Assembly: GCA_014905825.1 (NCBI GenBank)
Contig: JACGCN010000004.1
Location: 496,001 to 560,000, forward strand
Reading direction: 5' to 3'
DNA: 64,000 nucleotides
Source: Lyophyllum atratum
Taxonomy: Eukaryota; Basidiomycota; Agaricomycetes; Agaricales; Lyophyllaceae
The translations under genes and the position numbers were made by a program. Positions 1 through 10,767 of this stretch are shown piece after piece. The notes below the pieces were generated by a model that was not told the origin of the DNA, searched no databases, and saw only the letters and a program-made list of their open reading frames with translations. Each line of letters opens with the position of its first letter. The first letter of the stretch is position 1.

Positions 1-724
1 CCTATTCGAGTGTGCCGTTGAAATTGAGGAGGGGGATCGGACGCGGAACGAATCAGACCAAGCCACTCGAACCGGAAACCGTGGTAAATCCTCATGAGAT
101 CTCACCATCATTATCATCATTATCCACTGTGCCCACTACTCCCTTGACGTCACCTCCGTCGTATCTTACATGGGTTCTTGTGTCGATGCACCTCACACGT
201 GCGATGCCATGTCAGACCTGTGCTAAGCTACCACGACTAGGGTTCGACTGCAGTGTACGCTCCTCGGCGAAGTTCTTGACCATCCACGATTCTGTAGGTT
301 TATCATAGGTTCTATACAGTTGGGCAGGTGGAATGTGTTCAATCTGTCACCATCGAAAGACCGCCTATCGTTCGTAGTTGCGTTCTAGTCTGCGTTGTGA
401 TACAGCGCCATGTTAAAGGTGATCAGAGACACGAGAATCCTATCATTGGTCCCGAGTGCCAGGTCTGGGATCATGTCCCTACCTCCGTTGCTGCCTCATG
501 ATTGATAGCATCATGAGCTTCAACCGTCTTGCCAACTTCAAATACGCAAGCTGACGAAGAACTTCGGGTTTCGAGGTCTAGTAATAGCGCTCGGACGTTC
601 TCGTTGATCTCTCTTCTGACTGATTGACTCATCAAAAGTCTGACGCTTCCTTTCACAGACCCCATGAGCTCCCGTCAAGGATAGTCAGCATCTGATCTCT
701 AGATGGGCTCCTCGGCACTTGCTC
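1..724. other. stretch with no recognised gene
   Basis: Short open frames exist on both strands but none shows a recognisable domain, a convincing start context or a plausible intron chain. The left edge of the window could hold the end of a gene lying outside it. Nothing supportable is seen apart from the TATA-like box that follows. Confidence 0.5.
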
Positions 725-734
725 CATATATATA
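725..734 (+). promoter_or_regulatory. TATA-like box of the first nitronate monooxygenase gene
   Basis: An uninterrupted CATATATATA run lies about 40 bases upstream of the ATG at 772. It is the only such run in this upstream region. Spacing fits a fungal core promoter with a short leader. It is assigned from composition and position only. Confidence 0.35.
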
Positions 735-771
735 GAGTCTGCAGACATCACCCTCTTGCGCTTCAATCATC

Positions 772-2008
772 ATGTTGCCGATCACTACCAGGTTGACCAC
801 GCTTCTTAGTACGTTGCATCTCTCCTTAGCTAGTGGAGCTCACCTCCGACAAAACTCGAGCAGAGATTCAGAGCCCAATAGTCTCAGCACCAAGGTACTT
901 TGCAACGACACCTTCTATGGCCGCGGCCGTCACTGGTGCTGGGGGACTTGGATTTCTTGGTGCCGGTGATTCGTTTCACTGAATGTCAGAGTTCGTGTTC
1001 TAACCCACTGGTCACAGGTCCTGACTCGTCTCAAAAATTACGAGACGGTCTTCGCGCCGTACGCGCATACCTGAATGTTCCCTCTGGTGTTCCCGTGCCA
1101 GTCGGAGTTGGGCTCCTTGGATGGGTCCTTGACAAGACTGAAGTTTCCGACGATCCACGCATACCTACTGTCTTGGAAGAAATGCCCACAGCCATCTGGT
1201 TTGCGTTTGGAGCCGATCTCGGAAGATACGTCGCGCAAGTTCGTGCTTACGACGCAAAACGCGAACATAAGACCGTAGTGTTTGTCATCGTCAATTCAAC
1301 CGAAGAGGCTTTATGTGCTGCAAACGAGTGGAAGGTAAATGTCCTTGTTGTTCAAGGTAACATGCCAATGGTTTTTATCCTTGTTTCTGTTTTTCAAACC
1401 TTATGCATTGCAGGAAATGAAGCTGGCGGACATGGAGGAGCATACGCGCCACCTCTTCTCAGCTTATTACAGGCAGTGCTCCGCGAGATTCCCAGCGGAC
1501 CTGTAATAATTGCGGCAGGCGGAATCTCCACTGGCGCCCAAAGTGCGGCATTATTGGCCATGGGTGCAGATGGTGTCGTCCTGGGGTCTCGTTTATTGTG
1601 CACCCCGGAATCCATGTATAACGACGAAATGAAAAACGAAATCCTAACCGCCGGCCTCAATGCTACGGCTCGTAGCTACGCCTTCGATGATGTCGCTCGA
1701 ACTCGCTTCTGGCCTGAGGGAATTGATGGGCGTGCAATTTCGAATCATGTTTTAGTTGATTTTGAGCAGGGTCTTGATCTGGAAGCCCGATTGAAAAAAA
1801 TACGACGAGGGGAAGGAGAAGGGAGAGAAAGACCGAATAGTTGTCTGGGCCGGTGTAGGCATCGGGCTTGTGACTGACAAGAAAGATGCAGCGGTAAGAA
1901 GACCTTGTGGTGATGACTGCTCTATTAAAGGCCATTGTTAAGGAGGTCCACGATGAGCTGGTGCACACTTTACAGGCGGTCCCTGGTAGAATCGTCATAA
2001 AGCTCTAA
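772..2008 (+). pseudogene. nitronate monooxygenase (2-nitropropane dioxygenase family), frameshifted copy
   Basis: An FMN-dependent enzyme of this family oxidises alkyl nitronates or nitroalkanes to carbonyl compounds plus nitrite. Five exons can be traced (772-808, 864-965, 1018-1356, 1414-1893, 1943-2008), matching the intact paralogue at 12810-14053 in number, phase and length. Exons 1-3 are exactly as long. Landmarks are PIVSAP near the N-terminus, GAGGLGFLGAG, the His-containing NEAGGHGG loop and the TIM-barrel phosphate-binding segments IIAAGGIS and GADGVVLGSRLL. Exon 4 has 480 bases against 479 in the paralogue. An A7 run at 1794-1800 throws the frame off after ...EARLKK, and the expected tail (IVVWAGVGIGL) continues in the next frame. 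The Met of the usual SAPM motif is Arg here. Either a recent pseudogene or a one-base homopolymer error in the assembly. Not adjacent to its paralogue: about 10.8 kb of other genes lies between. Confidence 0.8.
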
Positions 2009-2403
2009 GATCTCCTAGCAGCTTCATGGAATAATACGATCAGGCTAAGGTCCGCCGATTCAATCCACTCCATGTGGGGACATCTTCCGCAGACGACTTT
2101 AAGTTCCTCTAAGGAGGTTTATCAAGATTGACATGCCAAGAGGGCTGAGAGGCATATGCCTGGGAGCTGGCGGCGGACTGCTCATGCCGAGCAACATCGG
2201 GATAAGCTGCATATCAGGACACGATCGAGCTGGATGAAGGCGAACAATGTTCTGGTATGTTTCCGGCGTGAGACGCTTTCTGGTAAGACTTAAAGGTAGA
2301 GGACGATCTGCGAGGAAAGCATATAGGCCCTACTAGGATTTGATACGATTACAAGGCCATTTATGATGTTTCAATGATATGAGTATGTTTAGAAAGAGCA
2401 TAA
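2009..2403. other. intergenic stretch between convergent genes
   Basis: About 395 bases between the end of the first nitronate monooxygenase copy and the end of the reductase gene on the minus strand. No reading frame with a recognisable domain and no repeat is seen. It presumably holds both 3' untranslated regions. Confidence 0.5.
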
Positions 2404-2490
2404 TCACTCCTTCGCAATCACCACGATAGGCTTCCCAATCGCATCACTTCCACCTTTCATCATGTCAATGAGAGCCTGAGGAGCGTTCTC

Positions 2491-2495
2491 GATGC
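2491..2495. repeat. target-site duplication GATGC, left copy
   Basis: GATGC here and again at 3808-3812, directly flanking the two LTRs. A 5-base duplication is standard for LTR retrotransposon integrase. It marks the exact insertion point inside the last exon of the reductase gene. Confidence 0.9.
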
Positions 2496-2650
2496 TGATG
2501 AAAGTGCTGGTGTGTGCGACCACCTCGCGCACACGTGATCTCGCGTACATACTATATTTGTTGTTTGCCACGTCTGTCTTCTCTCAAGCGTTCCGACGGG
2601 GTACGAATATACCAGATCGTTCGGCTTGTATTGGACGCGAACTTTCTACA
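2496..2650 (+). repeat. 5' LTR of the gag-only element
   Basis: 155 bases, TG...CA ended. It differs from the 3' copy by an 8-base insertion near its middle (around 2614). It contains TACATACTATATTTG, a possible core promoter for the element. Confidence 0.88.
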
Positions 2651-2742
2651 GGAACGCTTATATCTTACTCTGTCAGTCTATCTGGTGGCGGTCAAGTCAC
2701 TGCTTGCTATCTGCTTGTCTCTCTTTCTCTCCCCGGCTCGAA

Positions 2743-3615
2743 ATGGCTATTGACACCGAGACGTCGTCATCGAGATTCGCCAACCTAAACGAGGCTAATT
2801 ACTCCGAATGGGTCATTCGCATGGAGGCCGAGCTCATCCGTAAGGGTCTCTGGGATCTGGTTGTGTTTGAACAGGAGCCCGGGGCAGCAGAGGAGGAGGT
2901 CGAAAAGGCACGTGTCGCGTGGCAGAAGAAGCGGACAGCGAAGAAGATGGCGGAAGCTCGGGCTGAGATCATTCTGCGGGTGGAGGACTCCCAGTTGTCA
3001 CACATGCGAAGCAGGGACCCGATGGAGATCTGGAGCAGTTTGGCCCGGGTGCACGTTGCGCGAGGGTTTGCGACGCGGCTTGCGTTGCGGCGGCAGTTTC
3101 TGCGCCTGGTTAAGGGCGCGGATGAATCGATGGCGACCTGGGTTGGTCGGGTGAAGAAGTTTTCATTCCGGTTGGAGGACATCGGAGTGGCGGTAACGGA
3201 CGAGGACCGGATTTTGGCCCTCACGAACGGCTTGGACGACACGTACGATTCTTTTGTCATCTCCTTGGATGGTACGCCAGCAAACCAGCTCACGCTTGAG
3301 CATGTGGTGGATCGCATGTTGAATGAGGAGGTGCGGCGCGGAAATCGGGATCAGGTGGCCGAGGAAAAGAAGGCTGAGAGTGCGTATATGACGACGACGA
3401 GGACATCGAAGGGCACAGCGGCTGGATCGAACTCAGGTTCAGGGGCCAACAGGGCATGTTGGCGCTGCGGGGAGATCGGGCATATCAAGCTATTTTGCAC
3501 GAAGGAGCCACCGACGAGGGAGGAGAAACAGAAGGAACAGGCAAATTTGGCTTGTACGGACGTCAGGGAACTCAGGGACTTAGGGCGCGAACGCGGGGTT
3601 GGGGAGGTATATTGA
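2743..3615 (+). CDS. Copia-type Gag with zinc knuckle
   Basis: 290 codons from an ATG in good context (CGAAATGG). The open frame extends upstream into the LTR, but this ATG begins the conserved part. The capsid-like region shows the Copia pattern FANLNEANYSEWVIRMEAEL near the start, then IWSSLARVHV and the MATWVGRVKKF...ALTNGLDDTYDSF stretch typical of UBN2/retrotrans_gag families. The C-terminus carries a CCHC zinc knuckle (CWRCGEIGHIKLFC, Cx2Cx4Hx4C) for RNA packaging. No stop or frameshift is visible, so the protein may still form particles. It lies inside the element that disrupts the reductase gene. Confidence 0.85.
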   Translation: MAIDTETSSSRFANLNEANYSEWVIRMEAELIRKGLWDLVVFEQEPGAAEEEVEKARVAWQKKRTAKKMAEARAEIILRVEDSQLSHMRSRDPMEIWSSLARVHVARGFATRLALRRQFLRLVKGADESMATWVGRVKKFSFRLEDIGVAVTDEDRILALTNGLDDTYDSFVISLDGTPANQLTLEHVVDRMLNEEVRRGNRDQVAEEKKAESAYMTTTRTSKGTAAGSNSGSGANRACWRCGEIGHIKLFCTKEPPTREEKQKEQANLACTDVRELRDLGRERGVGEVY

Positions 3616-3660
3616 TTTGAGGGGGTGCACAATCATGTGCGCAAGGTGGTCGAGGGGGTG

Positions 3661-3807
3661 TGATGAAAGTGCTGGTGTGTGCGACCACCTCGCGCACACG
3701 TGATCTCGCGTACATACTATATTTGTTGTTTGCCACGTCTGTCTTCTCTCAAGCGTTCCGACGGGGTACCAGATCGTTCGGCTTGTATTGGACGCGAACT
3801 TTCTACA
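3661..3807 (+). repeat. 3' LTR of the gag-only element
   Basis: 147 bases, starting TGATGAAAG right after a G-rich tract and ending TTTCTACA before the second GATGC copy (3808-3812). Apart from the 8-base indel I see no difference from the 5' LTR. Confidence 0.88.
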
Positions 3808-5323
3808 GATGCCCTCTGTGGCACACTCTTCACTCTTGAGCTTTCCCTGGCCCATGAGAGCAGGAACTTCTTCCAAAAACTTTCCAATGAACTGAGGAAT
3901 GAATTCTGGTACAATGAACCCTCGGAGCTCAAGCCGTTTCTTCATGATCAAATGGGTGTTCTGGTTGGGAGATAAGATCAGATGCGAAAACCACATATAG
4001 AACAACCCATATACATACCTTTAAGCGGTAGCGTTCGGCGGGCGGGACGTTATCGCTCGAAACCACGCCACAGATCTGGTAAAATGGATTTAGGGTAAGA
4101 ACACAGCTTGAGGACGTTAGTAGCTTACAATCGCACGAGACCTAGGAACCAGAGCATCCAGTATCGCATCCAACGCTTCTCCGCCCACGTTGTCCTGCGA
4201 ACGCGGAGGTTAGTATACTTCACCAGAGAATTGATCAGAATACACACCCAGGCAACATTGATCGGACCATGTTTGCCTAGAACGGATTCATAGCTCTGCC
4301 TTTTATAGTTGAAGGGGAAATCGACGCCCAAGGACCGCATGTAGTCAACTTTAGCGTCAGTGCCGGCCGAGGCGATTACTTTCATCCTAGCGTTCGACTT
4401 TCTTAGCATAAAGTAAAGAAAGGCGCTGGGGAATCGACTAACCCTTTCAGTTTCGCAAGCTGTGCAACCATGCTGGACGAAGAATTATCAACAACATGCT
4501 CCGATGGCGTTCGGGGGATGCTAATTACCTTCCAACACCCGAAGCACCCGAAGATACAAATATGGTGTTGCCCTAAGGGAGGGGATTTAGACGGATGTAA
4601 GATATTTTCAAGGGAGTACGACGGACCTCTTTAGCTTCCACCATACCCTCGAACCCCACAAACGCAGTCAAACCAGGTGTTCCAAGAACACTAATGTATT
4701 TAGACAGAGGATACACGCCATTTGGATTGGGTACGACTCTCAGAGCAAGAGAATCCATATCAAAGGTGTCAGGAGCCCATTCGGCCGGCTTGAAGTCAAC
4801 ACGTCCTGACATTCCCAAGTCAACACAACATGATATTCGGAGCAGCGAAACATAAACCTTCAAGGTAAGGCTGGACGGTGTAGGCTTCCCAGGGTGTCTG
4901 GCCATACATGTAGTCGCCTACTTTGACATCATCCTTTTCCGAACGCAGGACGACGACAACACCAGGCCCGATGATTCTGAAAGTGCATAAATGTCGTCAA
5001 CCAGAATTCTTTGAGTGGCTTAGACATGATTTACGGAGCTCCGACGGTGAGGGTTGTTGTATAGCTGTCGATGCTCGGGTCTCGCATGCGTTCCCGGATC
5101 GATGGCTCAGGGCTGCAAAGAATCAATTTAATATTACCATTACTATCCAATCACATGGAGGGAGGTACCTAAGAATGAGCGTCTTGGTGAGGAACCCTCC
5201 ATTGAGGGGAACACCGTCTAGGTCGATCTTACGCGATGAGTCGAGCGTAAGGTGCTGTCCTACAACTGGTAGCTCGCCATATCCAGGGCGTTTGGAGAAC
5301 ACGACGCGGGGGTTGGAAGTCAT

Positions 5324-6692
5324 TGAAGTGTGTTTAGAAGAGTTTCCGTAGAGGAGTGCAAGAAGAGCCTGTCAAGCGATGTACTTTATAGACCTTGCTC
5401 TCCGGTCTGAGAAAGGGTCGTCTTCCAGTCTGCCGGCGTCACGCTCATTGCGGCCGCAACAGTGGTGGTCGACTCATCAAAAGCTTGAAAAGGTGACTAA
5501 CCAGTTGCGTTGTGCACGAGGGTTGAGAAAACGGCCGAACCCGGGATTCTCTGATTCTTCTATGTTCCCTGATCAAGCTGCTGTGCATTCAGAATTCCGA
5601 TTCGTAGCAGCTGCGATCTTTCCGGAGGAACACATAGGCAAGTTATAGATCTACAGTCATGAGAAATGGGGTTGAATCATGATCAGGATGCTTCAAGGTC
5701 CAGGCTTCCAGGTCCGTCTTCGACCTTGCGTTCTCTTCTATCCTGACTCGATGAGTCCTTTCGGCTAGTTCTTCTATATTCCTGGGTTGTTTTAAATCTG
5801 TCTCTCAATGTCGGATCGTATGTTTTCATCGAGATATCTGCCTCTAAGTCCAGATCCTCCGAGTCGGCCTTCTGTTCTGCCCTTGTTCTGAACGTCGCTT
5901 CACACGTGCTGACTTGAAGATAGGATCAGCATCGTAGCGCCTTGGTATTCATTAAGCATTGCTATAGCTCTTCTTCTCTCCAAGCGAAGAATGTCACGGA
6001 GATGTATATGGTTGTTGACGGCGACCAGAGAGTCAGAGACCCCGCTAGGTATTTCTGCCTGAGACTCGTCACGGATTGACATATCTCTGATGCTCTTTCG
6101 AAAACCAAATCTTCCGGCTACAGGACTCATGGAGCTCGACGCTTCTACGAATGGGTATGTTTGGCTGATCTATGACTGCGACGATACTACATGATGAGCC
6201 GGATCAGTTTCATTAGCAAAGTCATGGTATTGGTTGGGATGCTAGTTCGGCCAACTGTCGATGTCTTGCGACTATTGTTCAGATCGACCCTCAACCTCAG
6301 AATCGAATTGTTTTTGGCATACGTTTATGCTAAGGGGTTCTCTGTTCAGGAACAGCTTCCTGTCACATTAGCCAATCAACCGTCGAACAACACATACCCA
6401 CTGAATAACGTGTGGTTTGGTCATTTGCAATTGTTCTGATCACTGATATAAGACCGGGCCCTAGTTATGCGGTGCCAATCACTTCAAGTCAAGCCAGTTC
6501 TCATCTTCGATGGGCTCAAATTTGATTTGATGCTTGACTTGAATTTGTAGCAAAATTCTATTCAATCATTGCTATAAATATCGGCATCATACAAAGAGTC
6601 CGCGGACGTGAACGAGGGAGAAAAGTGTGGCGCTGCATTTGGAATAACGAATGGAAGGCTAAACCAGCAGTTCTAGGGGTGTCAATTCCGCA
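5324..6692. other. 1.4-kb stretch with no recognised gene
   Basis: It lies between the start of the reductase gene and the end of the P450 gene, both on the minus strand. Open frames of 76-89 codons are present on both strands, but none has a domain or a splice chain I can support. No tandem repeat or inverted repeat was noticed. Confidence 0.5.
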
Positions 6693-8682
6693 TCATAGCT
6701 GCAAAGTAATTTCCTCTTTGGTCTGTAAAAACTCATCCAGGTTATCAATTCTGGGAGTGAGCTTCAATCGGAACGGAAGGGGAGTACGGCCTGACAGTCC
6801 CTCATACTCTTCCAGAGAAATGGGCTCATCTGGAAGGCTGCGGAACGAGAAGGCCCAGAGAAGCCGCGAGATGGCCAGCCACAATTCCCGTTCAGCTACA
6901 GGAAGACCGGGACAAATGCGTCGTCTGGCAAAAATACTGAAAATTAGCTGCCGTCTCGAATGCTAGAGGCGATAGAAACAAGTACCCTGCGCCGAATGTC
7001 CAGTGGTCGCGCTCCATGACGTTAGCGAGCTTGGCAGATTCACCACAGCTGAGATTATCCCCAAGATACCGGTCAGGATCAAATTTATTGCTATGCATCT
7101 CATCAATCGACTGGATGGTTTTATGACATACGGCGAACTTACGAATCAGGATAACGTCCTTCATTATGATGGAGTGTGTAGCAATTGAGAACTACCACCG
7201 TGTCCTTGGGAATATACATCCCCTTATACGCGAAATCCTGGCTCGAGCAATGAGGCGTTGCCATCCAGAACGGTGCATGTACACGCTGGACCTGTGATAC
7301 TCAAATTGAGCGACAGAAAGAAGCCAATGTATGAGAGTGAATTACCTCTTTGATTATGGCACGAATATAGGGTAAATCTGCTTCGTCGTCGGCAGTGGGC
7401 CAACGGTCACGTCCGACGACACGATCCAATTCCTCGTGTGCGCGGGCTTGAATTTCGGGGTAAGAAGGAATAAGAGCAAGGAACCACTGAATGATGCCAG
7501 ATGTCTATCCACGGGCTAAGCGCGGTACACAATTGATTGATCATGGATGACCCACCGAATGAACACCGCCAAGGGTGAATACAGCCGAGAGCATGCAGAG
7601 GTCTTCCCAGTCCAGTTTCTCTTCTTCCTGAGTCTCGATCAAGGTCTTGACGAGACAGTCGGGAACGTCTTCCCCACTGTCCATTCGAGCTTTGACGCGA
7701 AGGATCATGCTGCCATAGACCTCCATGAGCCCGTCGTGAAGAATGCGACCACGAGTGCGCATTTTCGACGGAATCCACTGGAGGGGTTCCAAGAAGTCGA
7801 TAGCATTTGACCAGGGGCCTAAAAAGAGTGGATCAACATTTGACACAGGCGTACTGCATGCGAACCCACCAGTGAGATCCATGAATTCCATGGCTAGATC
7901 AAGTGCTTTCTCGACTAAGGGATCCGATGTCGAATCGGTCCGTGTAGCAAAAGAGATGATGAGCATGTTGCTGTTGGATTCTGTGGGCTTAAGTTTCGCG
8001 CGGCGGAGAAATAAGCGCTTACTTTAGAGCGAAGCGACCAGAGTAATGGGCGGGATTGATAGGAAGTTTCCCCTGCTGCGCTTCTTCGAAGAGAGAACGA
8101 ATGAATATGTGAGCTTCGTAGTCCATTGTGTTTGCGTAACCCTGCAACGCCTTCGGTCATGATTTGCGTCGCAAGTTTGCGGTGTTGTCTCCTTCGAAGT
8201 TCTCAAAGTTAGTTCAGAGGCATCAGAACGGACGAAGGGATATCAACCATTTGTCACCGTACTCGGACGCTGTGATTGCACGTCCACGGAGGATGACTTG
8301 ATTTTTCATGAAGTACCTCTTGCGTGTAGAGAAGATCGAGCCGTTAGTCACAAGAAGCTCGCGAGCAATTTGAGGGTCGGAAACGACAACAAAGAGTTGG
8401 CTACCCATCCAGACGGAGAACAGTGGGCCATATGTCTTTGCCCAGGCATCGAGAGCACGCTCAGGATATTTGCTAAGAAAGGCATAGCGGATGGGCGGCC
8501 CTGGGGGCAAGGCACTCCCATCCTGATCAAAGATGATCTTGCGAAGAAATAGGGGGCTAAAGAAGTAGATGATGGTGCCGCCGGCAATGAGGAGGGCGAC
8601 CTAGAAGCAACAGTTAAGTCATAAGTGGAGGGGTAGGTAACATAGTATGACGGACTGTCGTGCTGAGGCTCAGATGATCCAT
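6693..8682 (-). pseudogene. cytochrome P450 monooxygenase with a probable frameshift
   Basis: A near-complete microsomal P450 in about ten exons. A short first exon begins at 8682. The membrane anchor VALLIAGGTIIYFF is followed by the proline hinge LPPGPP, the C-helix GDKWRQHRKLA, the I-helix variant FTLGGVHSTSGI (His where the usual Asp/Glu sits), the K-helix ExxR as KEVQRVH, the PERF-region FDPDRYLG and the haem loop FGAGRRICPG with its Cys ligand. It would hydroxylate an unknown substrate. Between the C-helix exon (...QIMTEGVAG) and the following block (YANTMDYEAHIFIRS) the frame changes at a GGG triplet (plus-strand 8140-8142), and no intron can explain it. All else looks functional. It could be a young pseudogene or a one-base assembly error. 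Confidence 0.78.
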
Positions 8683-8790
8683 TGCCGGTGAGTGAAGAAT
8701 TTTTTTGTGAGTAGAGATGTAGAATACTCCAGCCCATGCTTAAATGCATTTCTGCGTTACACCGAATTGCCATGATGCTGTTCCGAGTTC

Positions 8791-8800
8791 TATTTATATA
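8791..8800 (-). promoter_or_regulatory. TATA box of the P450 gene
   Basis: Read on the minus strand this is TATATAAATA, a consensus TATA box about 110 bases upstream of the P450 ATG at 8682. It is the best match to a TATA box in the surrounding 500 bases. Function is inferred from position. Confidence 0.4.
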
Positions 8801-9462
8801 GAACGAGGTTATTCCTTTCTTCAACTATGGTGGGAATGTCGGCAGCATCAAGTGATGTTGATCGAATCAATTGATGCTGATCAAATCACGGTAACTTGCG
8901 AGAGCCCTTTTCACTACTAGTACTAGCTAAGTATGTCTTTGGCGTCCTTTCAGTCACGGAACGACTTGATTTGTTGAATGTTTGAGCGGTTGTCCAATCA
9001 CGGCAACCCATTATAAGTTACTGTATGTCGAGGGCCGCACACTCAACCTGAGCAGCAACTTAGAACCCAGGCACAGCACCAGGACAACATCGAAATTCGA
9101 TCGAGAGTTCACGCATCGTTGATTTGCTATGCTGTCCTACCTGTATACTCAGACCGTGATCGAGTAAGCCTCCATTGACGTCTCAGTGAGTGCATATAAC
9201 CCTGCCTTCATCTTTATCTTATCAGAGCGGTCAATCCGTGTGCGTGACAAGTTTGGTTTGCAAACCCTTGACCCTAATTAACCGATTTGCTGTTCTTGAC
9301 CAATGACCACCAGCAAACAGCAAATCATCGCAAAGGTCTTCTGGGGCCACGGAGAAGGATGCTGACTTCACCGTGGATAATGCCCAGAAGGAGTTTGATA
9401 TCATTTGAGGATTTAACGCGTCGGGAGCAGCACGCGGAGACTTGAACGAATCAGCCGCGCTC
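8801..9462. other. intergenic stretch with no recognised gene
   Basis: Upstream region of the P450 gene and of a doubtful small plus-strand gene. A short local repeat of TGATGCTGATC / TTGATCGAATCA-like words occurs near 8850-8890. No coding signal is supported; a 77-codon minus-strand frame at 9231-9464 has no recognisable domain. Confidence 0.4.
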
Positions 9463-9794
9463 ATGGTGGAACACAGGGGGGAGCCCGCTGCGCTTGGGTC
9501 CCTGGATAACGGTACGTCACGCTAGTTCATCTATAATTCCTTTACTGATGCCGCATCTAGATAAACATCCGAGTGGGTGCATGGTACCGACTGTCTGCTC
9601 AGACAGAATCAGCGGCAGGCCGCAGAATAAAAAGACCTTTTTGCACCCCGCGAAGAAGATGGTACGTCATGTCACCCAGTCTCGACACAGTACTCTAACA
9701 GCGCACCTTCTACAGCCAGATTCTCGATCTTGAGCTCGAAGACGAGATCCCCTTCGCCACCATCGCTACAACTTCGGGCGACCTTACTCACTAA
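9463..9794 (+). CDS. possible small spliced gene, function unknown
   Basis: Starting at the ATG at 9463, two introns with good borders (9512-9560 and 9662-9719) join into one frame that ends ...LELEDEIPFATIATTSGDLTH with a stop at 9792-9794, about 74 residues. The tail is acidic and the middle basic (GRPQNKKTF). I do not recognise it. The clean intron phases are the only real argument for it. It may instead be the last exons of a longer gene, since upstream frames were not resolved. Confidence 0.22.
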
Positions 9795-10210
9795 TCCACA
9801 CCCATCCCCTCGTCATCGATCCCCACTTTTTCCCTCCCCTCGACCACTCGTTCCTCCCACGTGGGACCGCAGCTTAACGCTAAACGAGCGCTTTCTTCTT
9901 CCTACCCCCGTCCGGCACGAGCACCAAAACGCGACCCAAGGGCATATTCTACGTGGCGAAGGAAAGCGGGTAGAGCTGGCGCAATCTGGGTCTGGGGTTC
10001 TTTAGGATGTGGACAAGGGAAGATATTCTGCCGGCACACTGGAACCTTGCAGGCGGCGTAGGCACACGCACGTCAACCTACCATGTGCACCCCCAGCCCA
10101 GCACCCCCTCCCTCCCTTCCTCCTCCCCATCCCCGCACCAAAAACCACACAAATGCACGGCGTAAACCTCGTGAGTATGCTCGTATTGTCCGTGTTTGGT
10201 AATCACTAAC
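9795..10210. other. stretch that may hold further exons of the basic/acidic protein
   Basis: G/C-rich, with small minus-strand open segments (for example around 10000-10070) that could be downstream exons of the gene starting at 10561. I could not link them by convincing splice sites, so nothing is called. Confidence 0.3.
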
Positions 10211-10561
10211 CTCATCATCTCCTTCCTCGTCCTCGACGACCTCCTTCTCCACCTCCACGTCACTGTCCTTGAAGACAGCCTCCTTCTCCACCTCGTCATC
10301 ATCACTCGGATCATTTTCGACGGCCGCCACTTTCTTCGCCTTCGACTTCTTTGCTGCGGCGGTGGACGACTTTCGAGTGCGCTTTGCCGGCGGCTTGTCA
10401 TCGTCACTATGGTCCGAGTTTTGGACGTCGTCCGAAGATTCCTCGTTGTCAGAAGGTGAGCGGGCCCGTTTATTTCCTTTCTTCTTTGCTGAGGGCTTCT
10501 TCGCAGTCGTTTGTCTAGGTTTTGTCTTCTTCTTTGCAGAGGGAGTCTTGGCTTTAGGCAT
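10211..10561 (-). CDS. first exon of a lysine-rich and acidic, probably nuclear, protein
   Basis: From the ATG at 10561 the protein starts MPKAKTPSAKKKTKPRQ and runs about 117 residues as alternating Lys/Arg/Ala/Ser blocks (KRTRKSSTAAAKKSKAKK) and acidic blocks (VEKEVVEDEEGDDE). Several basic clusters look like nuclear localisation signals and the Ser-Asp repeats like casein kinase 2 sites. A GTTAGT donor follows DDE at 10211, so the gene continues, but the next exon could not be fixed. If the acceptor is CACGAG, the text VYAVH follows, which faintly resembles the first strand of a chromodomain, but the rest of that domain is not found. Low-complexity composition makes family assignment impossible. 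Confidence 0.45.
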
Positions 10562-10767
10562 GAGGGTAGAGAGATTTGCTGGTGGGCTAAGGCTTCCCCT
10601 CGTCAATTTATATGTGTAGAATATTTTTCGTTGTTTGTCGGACGGCGCCACCATGCTCACTTGCAAAATGTTTCAACTAACTCTACCGAAGTACATCGAA
10701 AGTCCGTTCAGGAGCTGTAGGCTCTTGCGTACAGTATAGTCAATACTGACACCTGCTCTCGAAGGCT

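Larger units (their letters stand above)
2496..3807 (+). mobile_element. gag-only, non-autonomous LTR retrotransposon (TR-GAG type)
   Basis: A 1312-base element has LTRs of 155 bases (2496-2650) and 147 bases (3661-3807). Both begin TGATGAAAG and end TTTCTACA, and they are identical apart from one 8-base indel (GAATATAC present on the left). It is flanked by the duplication GATGC. The only gene inside is a gag with a zinc knuckle; there is no protease, integrase, reverse transcriptase or RNase H, and no room for them. A G-rich purine tract (GGTCGAGGGGGTG) sits just before the right LTR. I could not match a primer-binding site after the left LTR. This organisation matches terminal-repeat retrotransposons with a GAG domain, which must be moved by enzymes supplied in trans. 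Near-identical LTRs imply a recent insertion. Confidence 0.88.
2404..5323 (-). pseudogene. NADP-dependent alkenal/prostaglandin-reductase-like protein (MDR superfamily), split by an LTR element
   Basis: The protein reads from the ATG at 5323 through about ten short exons: NPRVVFSKRPGYGELPV, SPEPSIRERMRDPS, VVVVLRSEKDDVKVGDYMY, then NGVYPLSKYISVLGTPGLTA and the nucleotide-binding core VSSGASGVGS followed by VIASAGTDAKVDYMRSLG. These are hallmarks of the zinc-independent leukotriene-B4 dehydrogenase/alkenal double-bond reductase branch, which reduces activated C=C bonds with NADPH. The last exon reads KSEECATEGI and is then broken by the 1.3-kb element at 2496-3807. Beyond it the frame resumes (ENAPQALIDMMKGG, GKPIVVIAKE, stop at 2404-2406). 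Removing the element and one copy of the 5-base duplication restores an uninterrupted frame, so the insertion is the only lesion seen. As it stands the product loses about its last 30 residues. Confidence 0.82.

Noticed and set aside
9795..10561. Chromodomain in the basic/acidic protein
   Set aside because: Only VYAVH resembles a first strand; the aromatic cage and the W-x-G-Y part cannot be found in the downstream frames.
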